Assembly: GCF_014066305.1 (NCBI RefSeq)
Contig: NW_023501097.1
Location: 236,447-300,446, forward strand
Origin: Letharia columbiana
Taxonomy: Eukaryota; Ascomycota; Lecanoromycetes; Lecanorales; Parmeliaceae
Length of the DNA stretch: 64,000 nt
Direction of reading: 5' to 3'
Each line of letters opens with the position of its first letter. Positions within the stretch are counted from its first letter, which is position 1. Below, piece after piece: positions 50,060 through 61,960 of this stretch. The translations under genes and the position numbers were made by a program. Under the pieces are notes generated by a model, which had not been told where the DNA came from, searched no databases, and saw nothing but the letters and a program-made list of their open reading frames with translations.

Positions 50060-50742
50060 AAGATATTATCGCTAGCTTAAAAGGAGTATATAGAGAAGAA
50101 CGATAGCTATAAATTCGTTTAAACTCTTTTTAAGAGTTTTCTAACGCGTTTATAAGTAGTAATAAATAGTTATTAAGCTCGCTTACGGCCTCGATTATTA
50201 GTAGTAGCGAATTTACTAAAGAGTAACTTAAAGATGTTAATAAGGGGTTTAAAAAATAAGCGAAAGAGATATATATCTTAGATACTTAGTAACATTTAGT
50301 CGAGAGGTATTAAGAGCGAATTTATTTATAATTAATAGATTAATAGAATTATAGAAGAAGAATAGTTATATAAATAGAAAAAAGGATTATTATTTAATCT
50401 TGAACGCGTCTAGTATAATTATTATAACTATTATATTTAAATATCTATTTAATTTACTAATAGTAGATTAAACTTTATTATTTTTATAGCGTTAGAAAGC
50501 GTATATTAAGCTTTATAATTTATTAAATTATAAAGAAATAGTATTTATAGAAAGCTAGTTATTTCAGAGGATAAGACTTCTATATATAGATTTTTATAGA
50601 TTTTTAATAGTTATGAACGTTAATTTATTTACCCGCGATATTTAATTAAAAAGCGTAGATCTAATAAATTTATAATTGACTGTATATATAAATTCAAGGT
50701 TTTCTAGTTCAGCTCTATCTTATTCTTTTATATATACTAATA
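50060..50742 (-). repeat. Left arm of a large imperfect inverted repeat
   Basis: The reverse complement of this arm matches 52655-53300 along its length. Anchors include cgctttctaacgctataaa, aataataaagtttaat and gaataagatagag at the inner end. The left arm is only lightly mutated; the right arm is saturated. On plus, frames through 50,250-50,740 have long open pieces separated by stops at probable Gln codons, so the repeat was probably protein-coding, but I do not recognise the protein. Confidence 0.7.
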
Positions 50743-52654
50743 TAAATTATAAAATTTTTATAAATATTCTAATATAATATTTAATAAAGACTCTAAATAG
50801 AGTAATTAGCGAATAATAAGTAATCTTTTTATTAAAGAAACTTATTAATAATAATATTAAAATAATTTAATATCTAATAGTTAAGTATGAATCTATTAAA
50901 AAATTATTATAAAAATAAAAGAAAATCGCTATTCTCTTTTTTAATTAGAAAAAATATATAATTAAATTAATTATAAATTTCTTCTAGCGATTCTAAAAGA
51001 ATTAGATATATTTAAAAAATTTATTATTTAAATATAACTTATCTATAAAAAACCTAAAATTAAGATCTATATTAATAATTATATTAAAAAAATAATTATA
51101 ATATAAAGTAATATAAGATAGAGAAATTCTTTAAGTTATTCTCTATTTATAATTATAATTAAAGATTTTATTCGATATATTATCTATAATCTCTAAATCT
51201 TAAAAATATAAATAGAAAATAGAATATTAAAGATAAGAATATATATTAATAATATTATAATTATTATATAATTTTAAAAAGAGATAAATATCGTAATAAT
51301 AATCTTAAAGATTTATTATGTTATGATTAATCTTATATATACTATTTATAGAAAATATTATTTATATTTATATTATTAATATAAAGAATTTTGTTTTAAT
51401 AATTTTTATAAATATCTAGGGATATTAATTAAAATAGATATTAACCTTTAATTAAATAATTTTTAAATTAAAATTCTATAAAAGATTAAGAAATTAATAT
51501 AAAATTAATTATAATTTTATTTATCTCTTAAGAGTAAAGTAATAATTAAAATTATCTTTATAATATCTCTTTTTAAATTCGCTTTATAATTTTTATATAT
51601 ATTTTTAATAATATATAATAAATTAGAAAAGAAGTATTATAAGTTAATATAGAATAATAAAATATAAAATATTATTTATAATCTTTACGCTTATTATTAG
51701 ATAAAAGAGAGTAAAATTAAAATAATTAATTTATAAATCGTTATTGATAAAAATATTATAATTATAATTAATAAAGTAATTAACTTTTTTAAATTAATAT
51801 AAATTATTCTAATTAAAAATATTCTAATATTATATATTTAAAGCTTTTTATATATTTTAATTTTTATTAGTTTTTAAATAACTTAATTTTTTAATTAGCT
51901 TAATTATATTTTAAAATTAATATAAACTATTTAGTAATAATAGAAAAAGATATTTATATAAATTTTTTAAATTAAATTTTTTTAAATTATTATAAAATTA
52001 TTAATAACGCTAATATTCTATTATTTATTATTAAAAAAATATAATTTAAAAAATATAAAAAAGTTTAACTTTAAGATTTAATAAGCTTTATAAAATAGAA
52101 GTATTAGGATTTTAAAAGATATATAAAATTCAATATATATAATCTTTATAGTTTTAGTTAGAATAATATATAATAAATATTCTTTCTAAATTAATTATAT
52201 TATTAATAAATTAATTTTTAATATTATTTTATTAAATTAATATCTATTACTCTTAATCTTATATATAAAAATTAGATATATTTTAATAAAAATATTTTAT
52301 AAAGATTAATAATTTTTTTATTCTTTTATTAAAAATTAATTTTTAATAAATCTATTTTATAATCTTAAATAAGAGATTAAAAGTTATTAATTTTAGCGAA
52401 AAAATTAAGAGCTTTATTTTTATTTATTAATATCGCTATAGATTAAGAGTTTTAATAAATAAAATATAAATTGCAATTTATAATAAATTTAAAATATCGT
52501 ATATAGAGAATCTTCTCTAATAATTACTTTATAGAAAGAATTAATTAAAAATTAATTTTATTTAAATATTAATATAATAATAGCTATACTCTATTTATAA
52601 TATTAATTAATTTTTATTTTATATATTAATTAATATATATAAAAAAATAAGATA
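50743..52654. other. 1.9-kb saturated interior between the inverted arms
   Basis: No open frame and no motif recognised. It could be the body of one foldback element, or separate DNA between two oppositely oriented copies of one element. Confidence 0.4.
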
Positions 52655-53300
52655 GAGTTAAGCTTAAAAATCTTAAATTTATATATATAATTAATTATAA
52701 ATTTAAATTTTCTATATTTTTTAATTAGATTAGCTAAGTTAATTTAATAGTCTTTTTATATTTTTCTTATTAAAAATTTATATATAGAAATTTTATATTT
52801 TAAAGTATTTAGCTTATAATATATATAATTATTTTATAATTTCTTAAATTATAAAACTCGCTTTACGCTTTCTAACGCTATAAAAATAATAAAATTTAAT
52901 TTACTATTAATAGATTAAACTAATATTTAAATATTATAATTATATTAAACGCGTTTAAAATTAAATAATAATTCTTTTATCTATTTATATAATTATTATT
53001 CTTTTATTACTCTATTAATTTTATTAATTTTATTAATATAAATATAATTATCTTTAATATCTCTTATTTAAAAATTACTTAATATTTTAAATATATATAT
53101 CTCTTTTATTTATTTTTTAAAGCTCTTATAATCTTTAAATTATTTTTTAATAAATTTATTATTATTAGTAATTAAGATTATAAGCGAGTTTAATAACTAT
53201 CTACTACTATTTATAAATATATTAAAAAACTTTTAGAAAGAGTTTAAATAATTTTTTATTTTTTTTATATTTCTTTTAAGCTAATAATAAATAAGTTAAA
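52655..53300 (+). repeat. Right arm of the large inverted repeat
   Basis: RIP-saturated partner of 50060-50742. It is followed by a partial internal duplication: ttattattagtaattaag (about 53,158) recurs as ttattactagtaattaag (about 53,417), each leading into cgagttta/cgagctta. Confidence 0.7.
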
Positions 53301-56248
53301 TTAATATTTAAATATTATAATTATATTAAATATATTCGATTTAAATATATATATTTCTTTTACTTATCTCTTAAAGTCTCTATTAATGTTTTTAAATTAT
53401 TTTTTTAATAAATTTATTATTACTAGTAATTAAGATCGTAAACGAGCTTAAACTTTAAAAATTAAATTAATTCTTTATAAATAATATTATATTTAAATAT
53501 ATTAATATTAAGCTTTTAACTAATTTAAGCTAACTTTATTAAATTTCTATATTTAAAAATACTTTTAATTATTATAAATAAAAGCGAGATATATAGAATT
53601 TCTTCGTATTATTAGATCTCTAATATTATATTAAAATTAATATAATTTAATTAATTTCTTATTTAGTAATTATTATAAGAGCTATAATCAAATAGCGATC
53701 TATAAAAAATACTTTTAAAATTATTATTAATATAGATATTATAATATAGATTAAAACGTATTATAAACTTTATACTATAATAAAAACTCGCTATAAAAAT
53801 AATTTACGCGATTTTATTAAAAGTTATATTAATATTATAATTATCTAAAAGAACTTAAAAAATATAAATCTTATAAATTAGATATTCTTAATTCTACTAT
53901 TTAGAGATTAAAGTCTCTTACTCTTACTATCTATAAAAATAAGCTATAAATCTATATTAATTAATTTATAAGTCTATTATATAAAATTAATAATCTATTT
54001 AAGAAATTTCTTTTTATTATTAATAAGAATTAAAAGATTTATTATTTTTATAAAGATCTAAATAGCTAGTATACTTAATATCGCGAGATTTATAATTAAA
54101 ATTATAATCTTTATAATAAAAATAAATCTTTTAAATTTATATTAATTTATATTAAAATATAATAATTTAATATTATCTCTAATTTTACTATCTTTACTAA
54201 ATTCTTTAATACTTATATAATAACTATCTATATTAAAATAGATATTTATATTCTTATTTCTATAATATCTATATTAATTAAATATTATATTTAAAACGAT
54301 ATTAATTTTAATAACTCTTATATCTAAATATAGATTTATAAGTATTATATTATTTATAATAAGAATTTTTATTTTATTAAGAAATATCTTAAATAGTTAA
54401 AGCGTAAGCGCGCTTATAAAGAATTTTAAATTTTTAAAAATAGAAATTATAATAATTATAGCGATTAAAATAAAAAAAATAATTAAAGAGATAATAATAT
54501 TAATATTAAATTTAAATTTAAAAAATTTAAGAAAAAAAAGAATTAATTTTTTAATATTAAAGTAGCTATTATAATTATCTAATCTATAATAACTTATTAT
54601 TTTATTATTTATATCGCTATTATATTTATTATTAATTCTTAAATCTTAAATAATAAAATTTATAAATTTTTCGAGATTAAATTTTTAAATAAAGTTTTTA
54701 TTATTATACTTTTTATTATAGCGATAATATTCTCTCTCTAGCTTTATAATTATATATATATTTAATATATTATTTATAATTTCTTAATTTTTAAAATCTT
54801 CTTTAAATTTTAAGAATCTTATTTTATTAATAGACTCGTCGATAATAATTATATAGCTTTCGACTTTAATAATATTAATCTTAAATATAAAATAAAAAAT
54901 ATTAAGCGTATTTAAATTTTTAATAATATCTAATATATATTTAAATATAATTTTAATTTTATTTTTAAAAAATAATTAAAGAAGTAATAATACTCGCTTT
55001 CTTTTATTCTTAATAATCTTTTTATAAGAAAATAATAATTTTTCTTTAAATATATTTAAAGTCGCCTTTATATACTTAATATTTAAAAAAATATCTCTCT
55101 AATCTTAATTATTATTAATAAAGAAATTCTCGCTTATAATAAGTTCTTTATTAAGTCTATAAAGCTCTCTAATTAATAAGAATTTTAAATTTATAAAAAA
55201 ACTTTATATATATAATATATTTATATAAATTATTTAAATACTTAAAATATTAAAAAGATAATTAAAATATATATCGAAATAGATCTTTTTAAATCTTCTT
55301 TTAATAATATTTATAAGCTATACTTCGTAATTAATCTTAAAATAAAACTTTATAAATATTATATTATTTTTAAAGATAAAAAAATAACTTAATTTATATT
55401 AATCTCTAAAAATTATTTAACGCTTTTTATAACGACTATATATTTATAATTATCTTTTTAAATAATTTTACTTTATACTTTAATATCTATCTTCTATTAA
55501 ATAAATCTAATAAATTTATTCTTATTATATTTAAGCTCTTTTTTAATAATATAAAATATAATAATTATTATTATACTCGCCTTCGCTTTAATTATAATAT
55601 AAAATATTAAAATTATAAAATAAAAGTCTTTTATTTATTTAGAGAAATTATTTAAAAAGATATTATATCGAGAAATTTTTAAATAAATAATAAGTTTAAA
55701 TAATTAGATATTATTATTTAATATAAAACTAGCGTAATATTTAAAAAAAGCGATTTATTATAGAAGTATTAGATTAAGTTTATTTATATTAAGAATTATT
55801 TATATAATTATTAATTTATAATTAAGCGAGATATAACTTCTTTTAAGACTTATATCGATTTCTCTCTTAATATTTCTTATTTATATATTATTAAATAAAT
55901 AGACTTTTATTAGACTATATTTAAAGTTACTAATTAAAAAAATATTAAAATTATATAATTAAAAGATTATTTATAAATTATTAAGATTATTTTTATTATA
56001 TATTTTTAAATAATAATAAGATTACTATTATTTTTAATATTAAATAATTCGATAACGTCTTTTTTAAGTTTATATTCTTTATTTTAAAAAAGAATATACG
56101 CGATAATATTAAAATAATAATTTATTATAACGATCGCTAGCTTATTAAAACTATTAATTATTTTAAAAGTTATCTTTTCCCTTTATCTATAATTTTAAAG
56201 AAAAATCGCTAAAAGAGATAAATAATTTTTATTAAAGATAAAGTTAAT
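53301..56248. other. 2.9-kb RIP-saturated sequence left of Copia E, retroelement-like
   Basis: On plus there is a Lys/Arg/Asn-rich stretch at 54,440-54,545, as found at the end of many gag proteins, followed by ~1.7 kb in which one frame has fewer stops than the others. That order suggests a gag followed by pol, but neither a protease triad nor an integrase or RT motif could be secured. It is cut by copy E at 56249. Confidence 0.35.
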
Positions 56249-56397
56249 TATGAAAATATAAGATAAGATACTTAGTTATTAATTATAAAGTTACTATAAA
56301 GAAAAGAGCGATTAAATATAAATATACTAAGGTGTATTATATAATTATATTATATAATTACTAAGACGCTAAGAGTTATATAATTCGAATTTTAATA
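56249..56397 (-). repeat. LTR of Copia copy E
   Basis: 149 bases, begins TATGAAAATATAAG on plus, keeping one TG of the ancestral end, and ends GAATTTTAATA. It matches all other LTRs of the family. Confidence 0.88.
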
Positions 56398-56407
56398 CTC
56401 CCCTTTA
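56398..56407 (-). promoter_or_regulatory. Polypurine tract of Copia copy E
   Basis: ctccccttta on plus is taaaggggag on the sense strand, directly inside the 3' LTR, where plus-strand priming occurs in LTR retrotransposons. In copies A-D the same position is partly mutated (for example aaagagaag). Confidence 0.65.
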
Positions 56408-56624
56408 TATATATTCTTTTATATATAAAATCTAATAAATATAAAGTTTAATATTAACGATATTAAAATCGAATAAATAAAATAAAATAACTTAATTAAT
56501 TTTTATTAAATTATTAAAGTAAGATTAATATCGAGTAATTAAAGTAAAATTTAAATTAAGTAATTAAAGTAAATTAATATTAAGTAATAGAAGTAAAATT
56601 AATATTAAATAGTTAAAAAAAAGT

Positions 56625-57055
56625 AAGTATCAAAAAAAGCTTAAAAAAATAAATTTTTTATTTCTTTTTTTTTTTTTTTTTTTCTTTAAAATAAAAAAAA
56701 TAAAAAAAATAAAAAATTTATTTTTTAAAATATTTAAAAAAAAAAAAAAAAAAAAAAAAGACAAAAAAAAAAAAAAAATTAAATAAATTAATCTTTAAAA
56801 AAAATTTTTATTTAAAATTTATTTTTTAAAAAAAATTTTTTAAAATAATTTTTTTTTATATTTTTTTAAATAATTAAAAAAATTAATTTAATTTTAAAAA
56901 AAATTTAAAAAAAAAAAAAAAATATTTAAAAAAAATTTTTAATTTTAAATTATAAATAAAAAAATTTTTTTTAAATAATTTTTAATAATTAAAATTTTTA
57001 AAAAAAAAAATTAAAAAAAAAATTTTAAAAAAAAAAAATTTTTTTAAATATATGT
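56625..57055. other. A/T homopolymer block between Copia E and Gypsy H
   Basis: About 430 bases made almost only of long A runs and T runs, with single c or g bases. The longest A run (near 56,735-56,759) exceeds 20. It differs from the RIP-mutated DNA on the left, which is a mixed A/T sequence with regular gcg and tcg. It holds no gene. It may be a true low-complexity junction or a poor consensus over an assembly gap. Confidence 0.7.
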
Positions 57056-57430
57056 AGTATTAGTTAAAAAAATGGTTTTATCTATTTTCTTAATATCTTA
57101 AAGAGAAATATTTTTATAAAAACAGCTTAGTATTATAAGTAGTTACTTCTTAGTAGAAGAACAACCATCTTTACTATATATCACTCTTATACCTATATTT
57201 TTATATTGCTCTTATAATATAATAGCAATACCATTATTCGATATTAATTAACTGTCGAATGATCTAGGAGCTTCTCTACTATTATCTATTCATTTGATAG
57301 CACTTCATTTGCTTAATTCTTTATAGCTATTCTGCTATCTAAGCCTTTCGCTAACGCTCTTTTATTTGCTAATTAAAGCCTTTGCTATCTTACTAATCTG
57401 GTAAGTAATTTTAATCTAGCAGAATATCTT
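57056..57430 (+). repeat. 5' LTR of Gypsy copy H (damaged at its left end)
   Basis: From about 57070 it matches the 3' LTR and the LTR of F (tggttttatctattttc..., then cttagtattataagtagtta). The first ~45 LTR bases are missing or scrambled against the homopolymer block. The true right end is not determined because the 3' LTR is cut by the window. Confidence 0.6.
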
Positions 57431-57469
57431 CTTAACGTCGACGCCGTCTATATCTACATCAATCAAAGG

Positions 57470-59000
57470 GTAATTATACTAGCCTTTCGAATCGACGACT
57501 TTATCAAAATAGTATACTCACATCTTAACCTACTAAAGCCTTCGGTAGTATCTATAGTCCGATATCTTATCACTTATACCCTTAAGCCCCTAGAGCTATT
57601 AAGGCCCTTATCTACGTTATGAGACGATAGAGTAAGAACTAGATCTAATTCCCTAGGATTTAAGTCGTTAGTACTATGGCCATTAGACTAGGCTATTAAT
57701 AAGCCTTCCTTTCGTAAGGTAGTTAGAGACTTCGATAATCTTATTATACAGCTAGCAGAGCTACTAAAGCCTTCTTTAACCGATACTACCCTATTAAATT
57801 TGCCTTTTACTAAGCTTTTTCTCGCTAGCTATATAAGAATCGTTAAATCTTATTTAAATAAGAAGTCTTATATTAATAAGCTTATCTAGTAGATATCCTT
57901 CTTCTATATCCGAGATCTCTATAGAGACTACGATCTACGATAATACTATGGCTCCTAACGCTTCTCTCGATTATTAATAGCTTTAGTAAGATATTAATAA
58001 TGCTGTCTAGAGAGCTGTAACTCAAGTATTATAGAATCTATAAATATTACCTAGCCCTATAGGCCCTATAGGATAGCTAGGGCTATAAGGTCCACCTGGG
58101 GAGCCATCTACCACGAGCACTTCCGACCGATAAAATCCATCGGATCTTAGCTACTTCGACTTCTATCTCGATAAATCTTACGGAGAAGGCGAGATCGTTA
58201 CGATCGGAAAAGATATCTACTTCCGCAGCGTTATTCTTTTTACTAAACGGCTATAGAATATAGCTATTATAAAAGGCTTCTCTATAATTAAAGCTAATCT
58301 TAATATAGTATTAAAAGATATAGCGTTATTATAGGTATACTACCGAGTTATTAGATCTTAAGAAGCTTGGCCTACGGGTAGGTAACGATATTGAGGAATG
58401 GTGTAAGGTGCTGCTGAGACGATTTAAGGAATCGATTAGAGTAGTACTCGCTTATCTCACTACTGAGAAGTATACCCTAGCAGACGTATATAATAGAAGA
58501 GAGCCTTCGGGCTATGTGTAAGCAGTTATTCGTTATATAAAGTCTGCTAATATAGACAATATCGAAAATTAATTGACATTTGCCTATCAAGGCATTATAG
58601 TAGACTTACGTGCTTTCGTAGACCTATCGTCTGTTACGATATCGATTTCTTCGTTTATTTAAGTACTTGAATTGAAGAAAGATATATGGTTTGAGATATC
58701 TAGGCTATTTCACTAAAGGCTTTAATAAAGCTAATCACTACAGTAATAACGTAATAATTGAATCTTTTAATAAGGCCTTCGGTAAGGTCAATTAAATGTT
58801 AATCGTTAAGGTCAGTAGAACTACGGAAATCAATTATTTAACTTCTTTCAGTCTCAGTTCTATTCGCGATAGCCTTTTGGCTATTAGAATAGACCTTACG
58901 ATAGAGGATAATACGCTTATAATAATTAATAGTACGGTTATTAACTAAATTAGCAATACGCTCCTCGTAAAGTAATCGTCCGCTTACTATACCGCCACGC
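57470..59000 (+). pseudogene. Gypsy gag pseudogene, copy H
   Basis: The clearest part, from 58393, reads EEWCKVLLRRFKESIR and continues through TEKYTLADVYNRREPSGYV, then AFVDLSS and LELKKDIWFEI. This is the retrotransposon gag fold seen in fungal Gypsy elements. It is followed at 58,760-58,930 by a Gln/Asn/Tyr/Arg-rich tail in the same frame whose Gln codons are now TAA/TAG. Several in-frame stops are present, all explainable by C-to-T at CpA. The start codon could not be placed; upstream frames to ~57,470 are broken. Confidence 0.75.
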
Positions 59001-59219
59001 CTTTAAATCGCCGGTTCTTTAAGTACATTAGGTTTCGACGTTCTCGAATTAATTTAAGTAATTAAACCCTTCTTCAAGGTGGAAGGTTTTTAAGGTGAGA
59101 CGATCGCTATTAAAGTAATAGGGGTAAGTAGCCATAGTAGTTATAAGGCACCTACCGTAGCTAGGCCGCTGCTTATTAAGCTGATTATAACGATTAAACA
59201 GCTTATAATTAAGCTAACC

Positions 59220-60560
59220 ATGCTAACGAGGATTATTCTAATGTCTCTCAAGAGTATAATAAAGTATAAGGAGCTTATTAAGGCGAATTGTCTGAGGAAA
59301 GCTCCGCTGACAATTACGAAGAATAGTTATATAAAGAGGTCTATGCTAACTTCGTCGATATCCACACAGCTTGTTAGAACTGCGATACATTATTCGCATC
59401 TAAAAATAAAACTCTATAAGCACTTATGAGAGGGCTATTTGCAAGAGCTTTCTGTAGCTTAGAGCTCGTAGCTTAGGAGCCTTTCGTAGCTTAGAAGCCT
59501 TCCGCAGCTAATAGAAGCCTTCCGTTTATCAATTAGAAGTCTCCTATTACTAAGGCTTTAGTACTATTAAAATCATTAACTCTAACTTTATTGAAAAGTC
59601 TAATCTAGGCATGGGAGTTGCCTTTCGAGGGTGGAATTATATTTACATCTTTGTATGTCTATAGCTTAACGCTATCGATGAGGAGATTTATATTAATATC
59701 GGCTATAGAGTTACTCTTAGTAGATAAACTATGGCTACTAATATTACTGTCTCTCGTGGAAATTCGAAGAATGGTCTTACCTCTTTGTATTAAGGGCTTA
59801 GGTTTAGCTATGTATAACACTGATAAGTACGTTCTTATTCTAATATATATCTCTGCTAGTAAGATAGACGACAGTAAGATTCTCTGCCGTATTTAAAGGG
59901 AGATTCATCTTATTGATAGTCTGAAAGCCTATATACTGCTAGAGAATGATATTATAGGTCTTGAGAAGATTGTGCTTAATATTGCTTAAGGCAAAGTATA
60001 TATTAATAGCTGTGTTGTTACCACTGCCAATATTATTAGTCGATAACGTGGTCTATATTAGAGACGCATTATTTATACCCGCAAAGCCCTGATTATAGCG
60101 CCTCATGCCGATATTATGATATCTATTAACTCTTCTAAGGGACTATCTAAGAGAGACTATATTTTTGAGTTAATAGCATAGCGAAACTTGACTTTATACG
60201 CTTATCTTGTGGACTCATATATCGCTGGAGTCCTAGTTAAAAATGAAATTAACTAGGTCGTTTAAATCCCTAAGAAGCTCCGTCTAGGTATGCTGTGCGA
60301 AGTCGATTACGAAAACGTTTTCTTTATAGAGCCTTCGCTGAAGCCTTTTATAGATAAGCCTACTATAAGTAATTGGATTAAGAAAGTAGCTACTCTTATT
60401 ACGATAGCATTAATGAGTATAGCTAACAGCCTCTTGTAGCTCGTCTATAACGCTGTTGTACCTCAATTAGATCTTGTTAGAGAGATTAAGCTATTAAATG
60501 GTGTTATAATCTATGATAATAAGTATAATATCTAGATCCTAACAGACCTAGTCGATGAAT
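59220..60560 (+). pseudogene. Gypsy CxxC segment and aspartic protease remnant, copy H
   Basis: A C-x-x-C pair (C-stop-N-C-D-T-L-F, 59372-59395) precedes S-K-N-K and, after a one-base frame step, L-Y-K-H-L. The layout is like a C2H2-type finger. After a repetitive Ser/Leu or Pro-rich linker (59,440-59,530) comes the protease: FRGWNY, then E-E-I-Y-I-N-I-G-Y (59680-59706), where N-I-G stands for catalytic D-T-G. Beyond a second frame step at ~59717 follow LVDKLWLL, EIRRMVLPL and, near 59,930, YILLENDIIG (the conserved I-L-G-x-D motif). The catalytic Asp is lost, so the protease is dead. Confidence 0.75.
59440..59530 (+). repeat. Short tandem repeat in the Gypsy H linker
   Basis: Units of ~24 bases (agcttaggagcctttcgt, agcttagaagccttccgc, and a further gaagccttccg) repeat about three to four times. 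The motif agaagcc/ctttccgcaatcga recurs near the pol C-terminus (63,724-63,815). The copies in F are similar but fully RIP-mutated. Confidence 0.6.
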
Positions 60561-60599
60561 TTCCTATCTTATAGAGAGATAAAGGCTTTACTAAGGTCT

Positions 60600-61425
60600 C
60601 TAAAGATAACTAAATAAAGATTAAGCTACGCGATGACTGGCAAAGTAGATTGTTAAAGTCGAATCGTGTAAAGATCTACCCTCTAGGCATTAATGATAGA
60701 GAGGTGGTTGATAATATATTCGATGATTTGTAATAACAAGGTAGGCTTAAATATACTATCAAGCCTATCTTATTTAGCTATCTTATTTTCGTGGTTTAGA
60801 AAGATATTATTAAATGGTAAGCGGAAGGGAAGAGCTATAATGGATATTAGAGGCCTTAATGACCTTATTATCCTAGACGTGTACCCTATATCATTGTAAT
60901 CAGATATTATAGTAAGACTGCTAGGATGCATTTATTTGTCTATACTCGATGTAATGTCTTTCTTCTATTAATAGCTTATTTACTACGATGATCGCTATAT
61001 GCTCACTGTAATTTCTTATCGAGGTTAAGAGACTTTTAACGTACTAATTATGGGATATATGAATTTTATAGTTTATGTGTAGCGATAGATTAATAAAATC
61101 CTACGATCTATCAAAGACTTTGCTTAAGTATATATCGATGATATTATACTAGGCTTTAAAATCTTAAAGGAGCATATCGTATATCTACGGAAATTGTTTT
61201 AAATCTTAGTTGAATATAATATTGCTATTACGCTCGTGAAAACCTTTCTGGGATACCTTAATATTAACCTATTGGGCCGCCGGGTTAATTCTTTTGGTAT
61301 GGTAATAGCTGAGGATAAGCTGAAAGCTATTAGTGAGATCGCCTACTCTAGCACACTCGGCGATCTCGAGTACTATCTCGGGCTGACGGGCTATCTGAGA
61401 AGTTTAGTTTATTACTATACGTAGC
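60600..61425 (+). pseudogene. Gypsy reverse transcriptase pseudogene, copy H
   Basis: The domain opens with LRDDWQSRLLKSNRVKIYPL and NDREVVDNIFDDL, continues to YTIKPILFSYPIFVV, then steps one base at about 60,805 and reads NGKRKGRAIMDIRGLNDL. The catalytic box Y-I-D-D (61131-61142) is intact. The end of the domain, LGDLEYYLGLTGYLRS, is the Gypsy thumb region that leads into RNase H. At least eight stops interrupt it, at positions where relatives have Gln or Trp. From ~60,810 to 63,857 all domains lie in a single frame. Confidence 0.85.
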
Positions 61426-61539
61426 TTACTAGTTCTCTATAAGCACTAAAGACTCGCTTACTTAAAGAGGCACCTATTAAGGGTAATTTACGTTGTGCCT
61501 ACTTCTTTAAGCTTCGTTTATCAAAGGCTACCCTATAGG

Positions 61540-61960
61540 AGAACTAAAGCTTTTAAAGCCTATAGAAAGCTTTAAGTAGGCCTTTATTGCTTATACACTT
61601 TGATTTGGATAGAGATCTATAAATAGATCTTAATGTCTCTAGAGAATAAGGTTTCGGCGTATAGATATTTCATATTAAAAAGGAATACGTTGCTATAGCT
61701 GGTATTAAGTGGCCACCTAGAACTATTATAGAGCCAATTATATACTTATTAAGAATACTGACTTCCGTCGAGAAGAACTATTAGCCTACGGAACTCGAGA
61801 TAGTAGGATTTATATAGATTATTAAGAAGGTTCGATATCTTGTGGAGTCGTCTAAGCGATCTGTTATTATTCAAACTAATTATTTAGCTATTCTCAATAT
61901 CATGAAGTAATCTTCTATTACTTCTATAACGTCTACGATAAGACTAAATATACGACTAGT
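61540..61960 (+). pseudogene. Gypsy RNase H pseudogene, copy H
   Basis: LSRPLLLIHFDLDRDL then a stop and IDLNVSRE, followed by GFGV, matches L-V-H-x-D-P ... W-I-D-L-D-A-S-x-E-x-G-F-G. The first catalytic Asp is kept; the next Asp has become Asn. PTELEIVGFI (about 61,785) carries the conserved Glu. VIIQTNYLAIL (about 61,865) has Asn for the Asp of Q-T-D-H. About ten stops. It is not functional. Confidence 0.75.

Larger units (their letters stand above)
56249..56625 (-). mobile_element. Ty1/Copia copy E, 3' end only
   Basis: An LTR (56249-56397), the polypurine-like tract and about 220 bases of the 3' minisatellite region, all collinear with copies A and C. It stops at the A/T homopolymer block. 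The rest of the element and its other LTR are absent, so E is either truncated or lost in an assembly junction. The left flank reads ttaat, but no partner TSD can be checked. Confidence 0.82.

Noticed and set aside
53301..56248. Assignment of this stretch to Copia or Gypsy by a possible integrase
   Set aside because: Fits to either family needed many assumed reversions and no catalytic motif stood out, so it is left as unrecognised retroelement-like DNA.
1..56600. Mitochondrial or plastid origin because of the extreme A+T content
   Set aside because: No rRNA, tRNA or respiratory gene is seen, and the content is LTR retrotransposons with TSDs and CpA depletion, which fits nuclear RIP-mutated DNA.
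59618..59896. 92-codon open frame in the Gypsy H protease region as a separate small gene
   Set aside because: It is a piece of the pol polyprotein: only the part after ~59717 is in the true protease frame, and the ATG is incidental.
60693..60899. 68-codon open frame in Gypsy H as a separate gene
   Set aside because: The first half is out of frame with the RT domain; the second half (NGKRKGRA onward) is RT. It is a fragment, not a gene.
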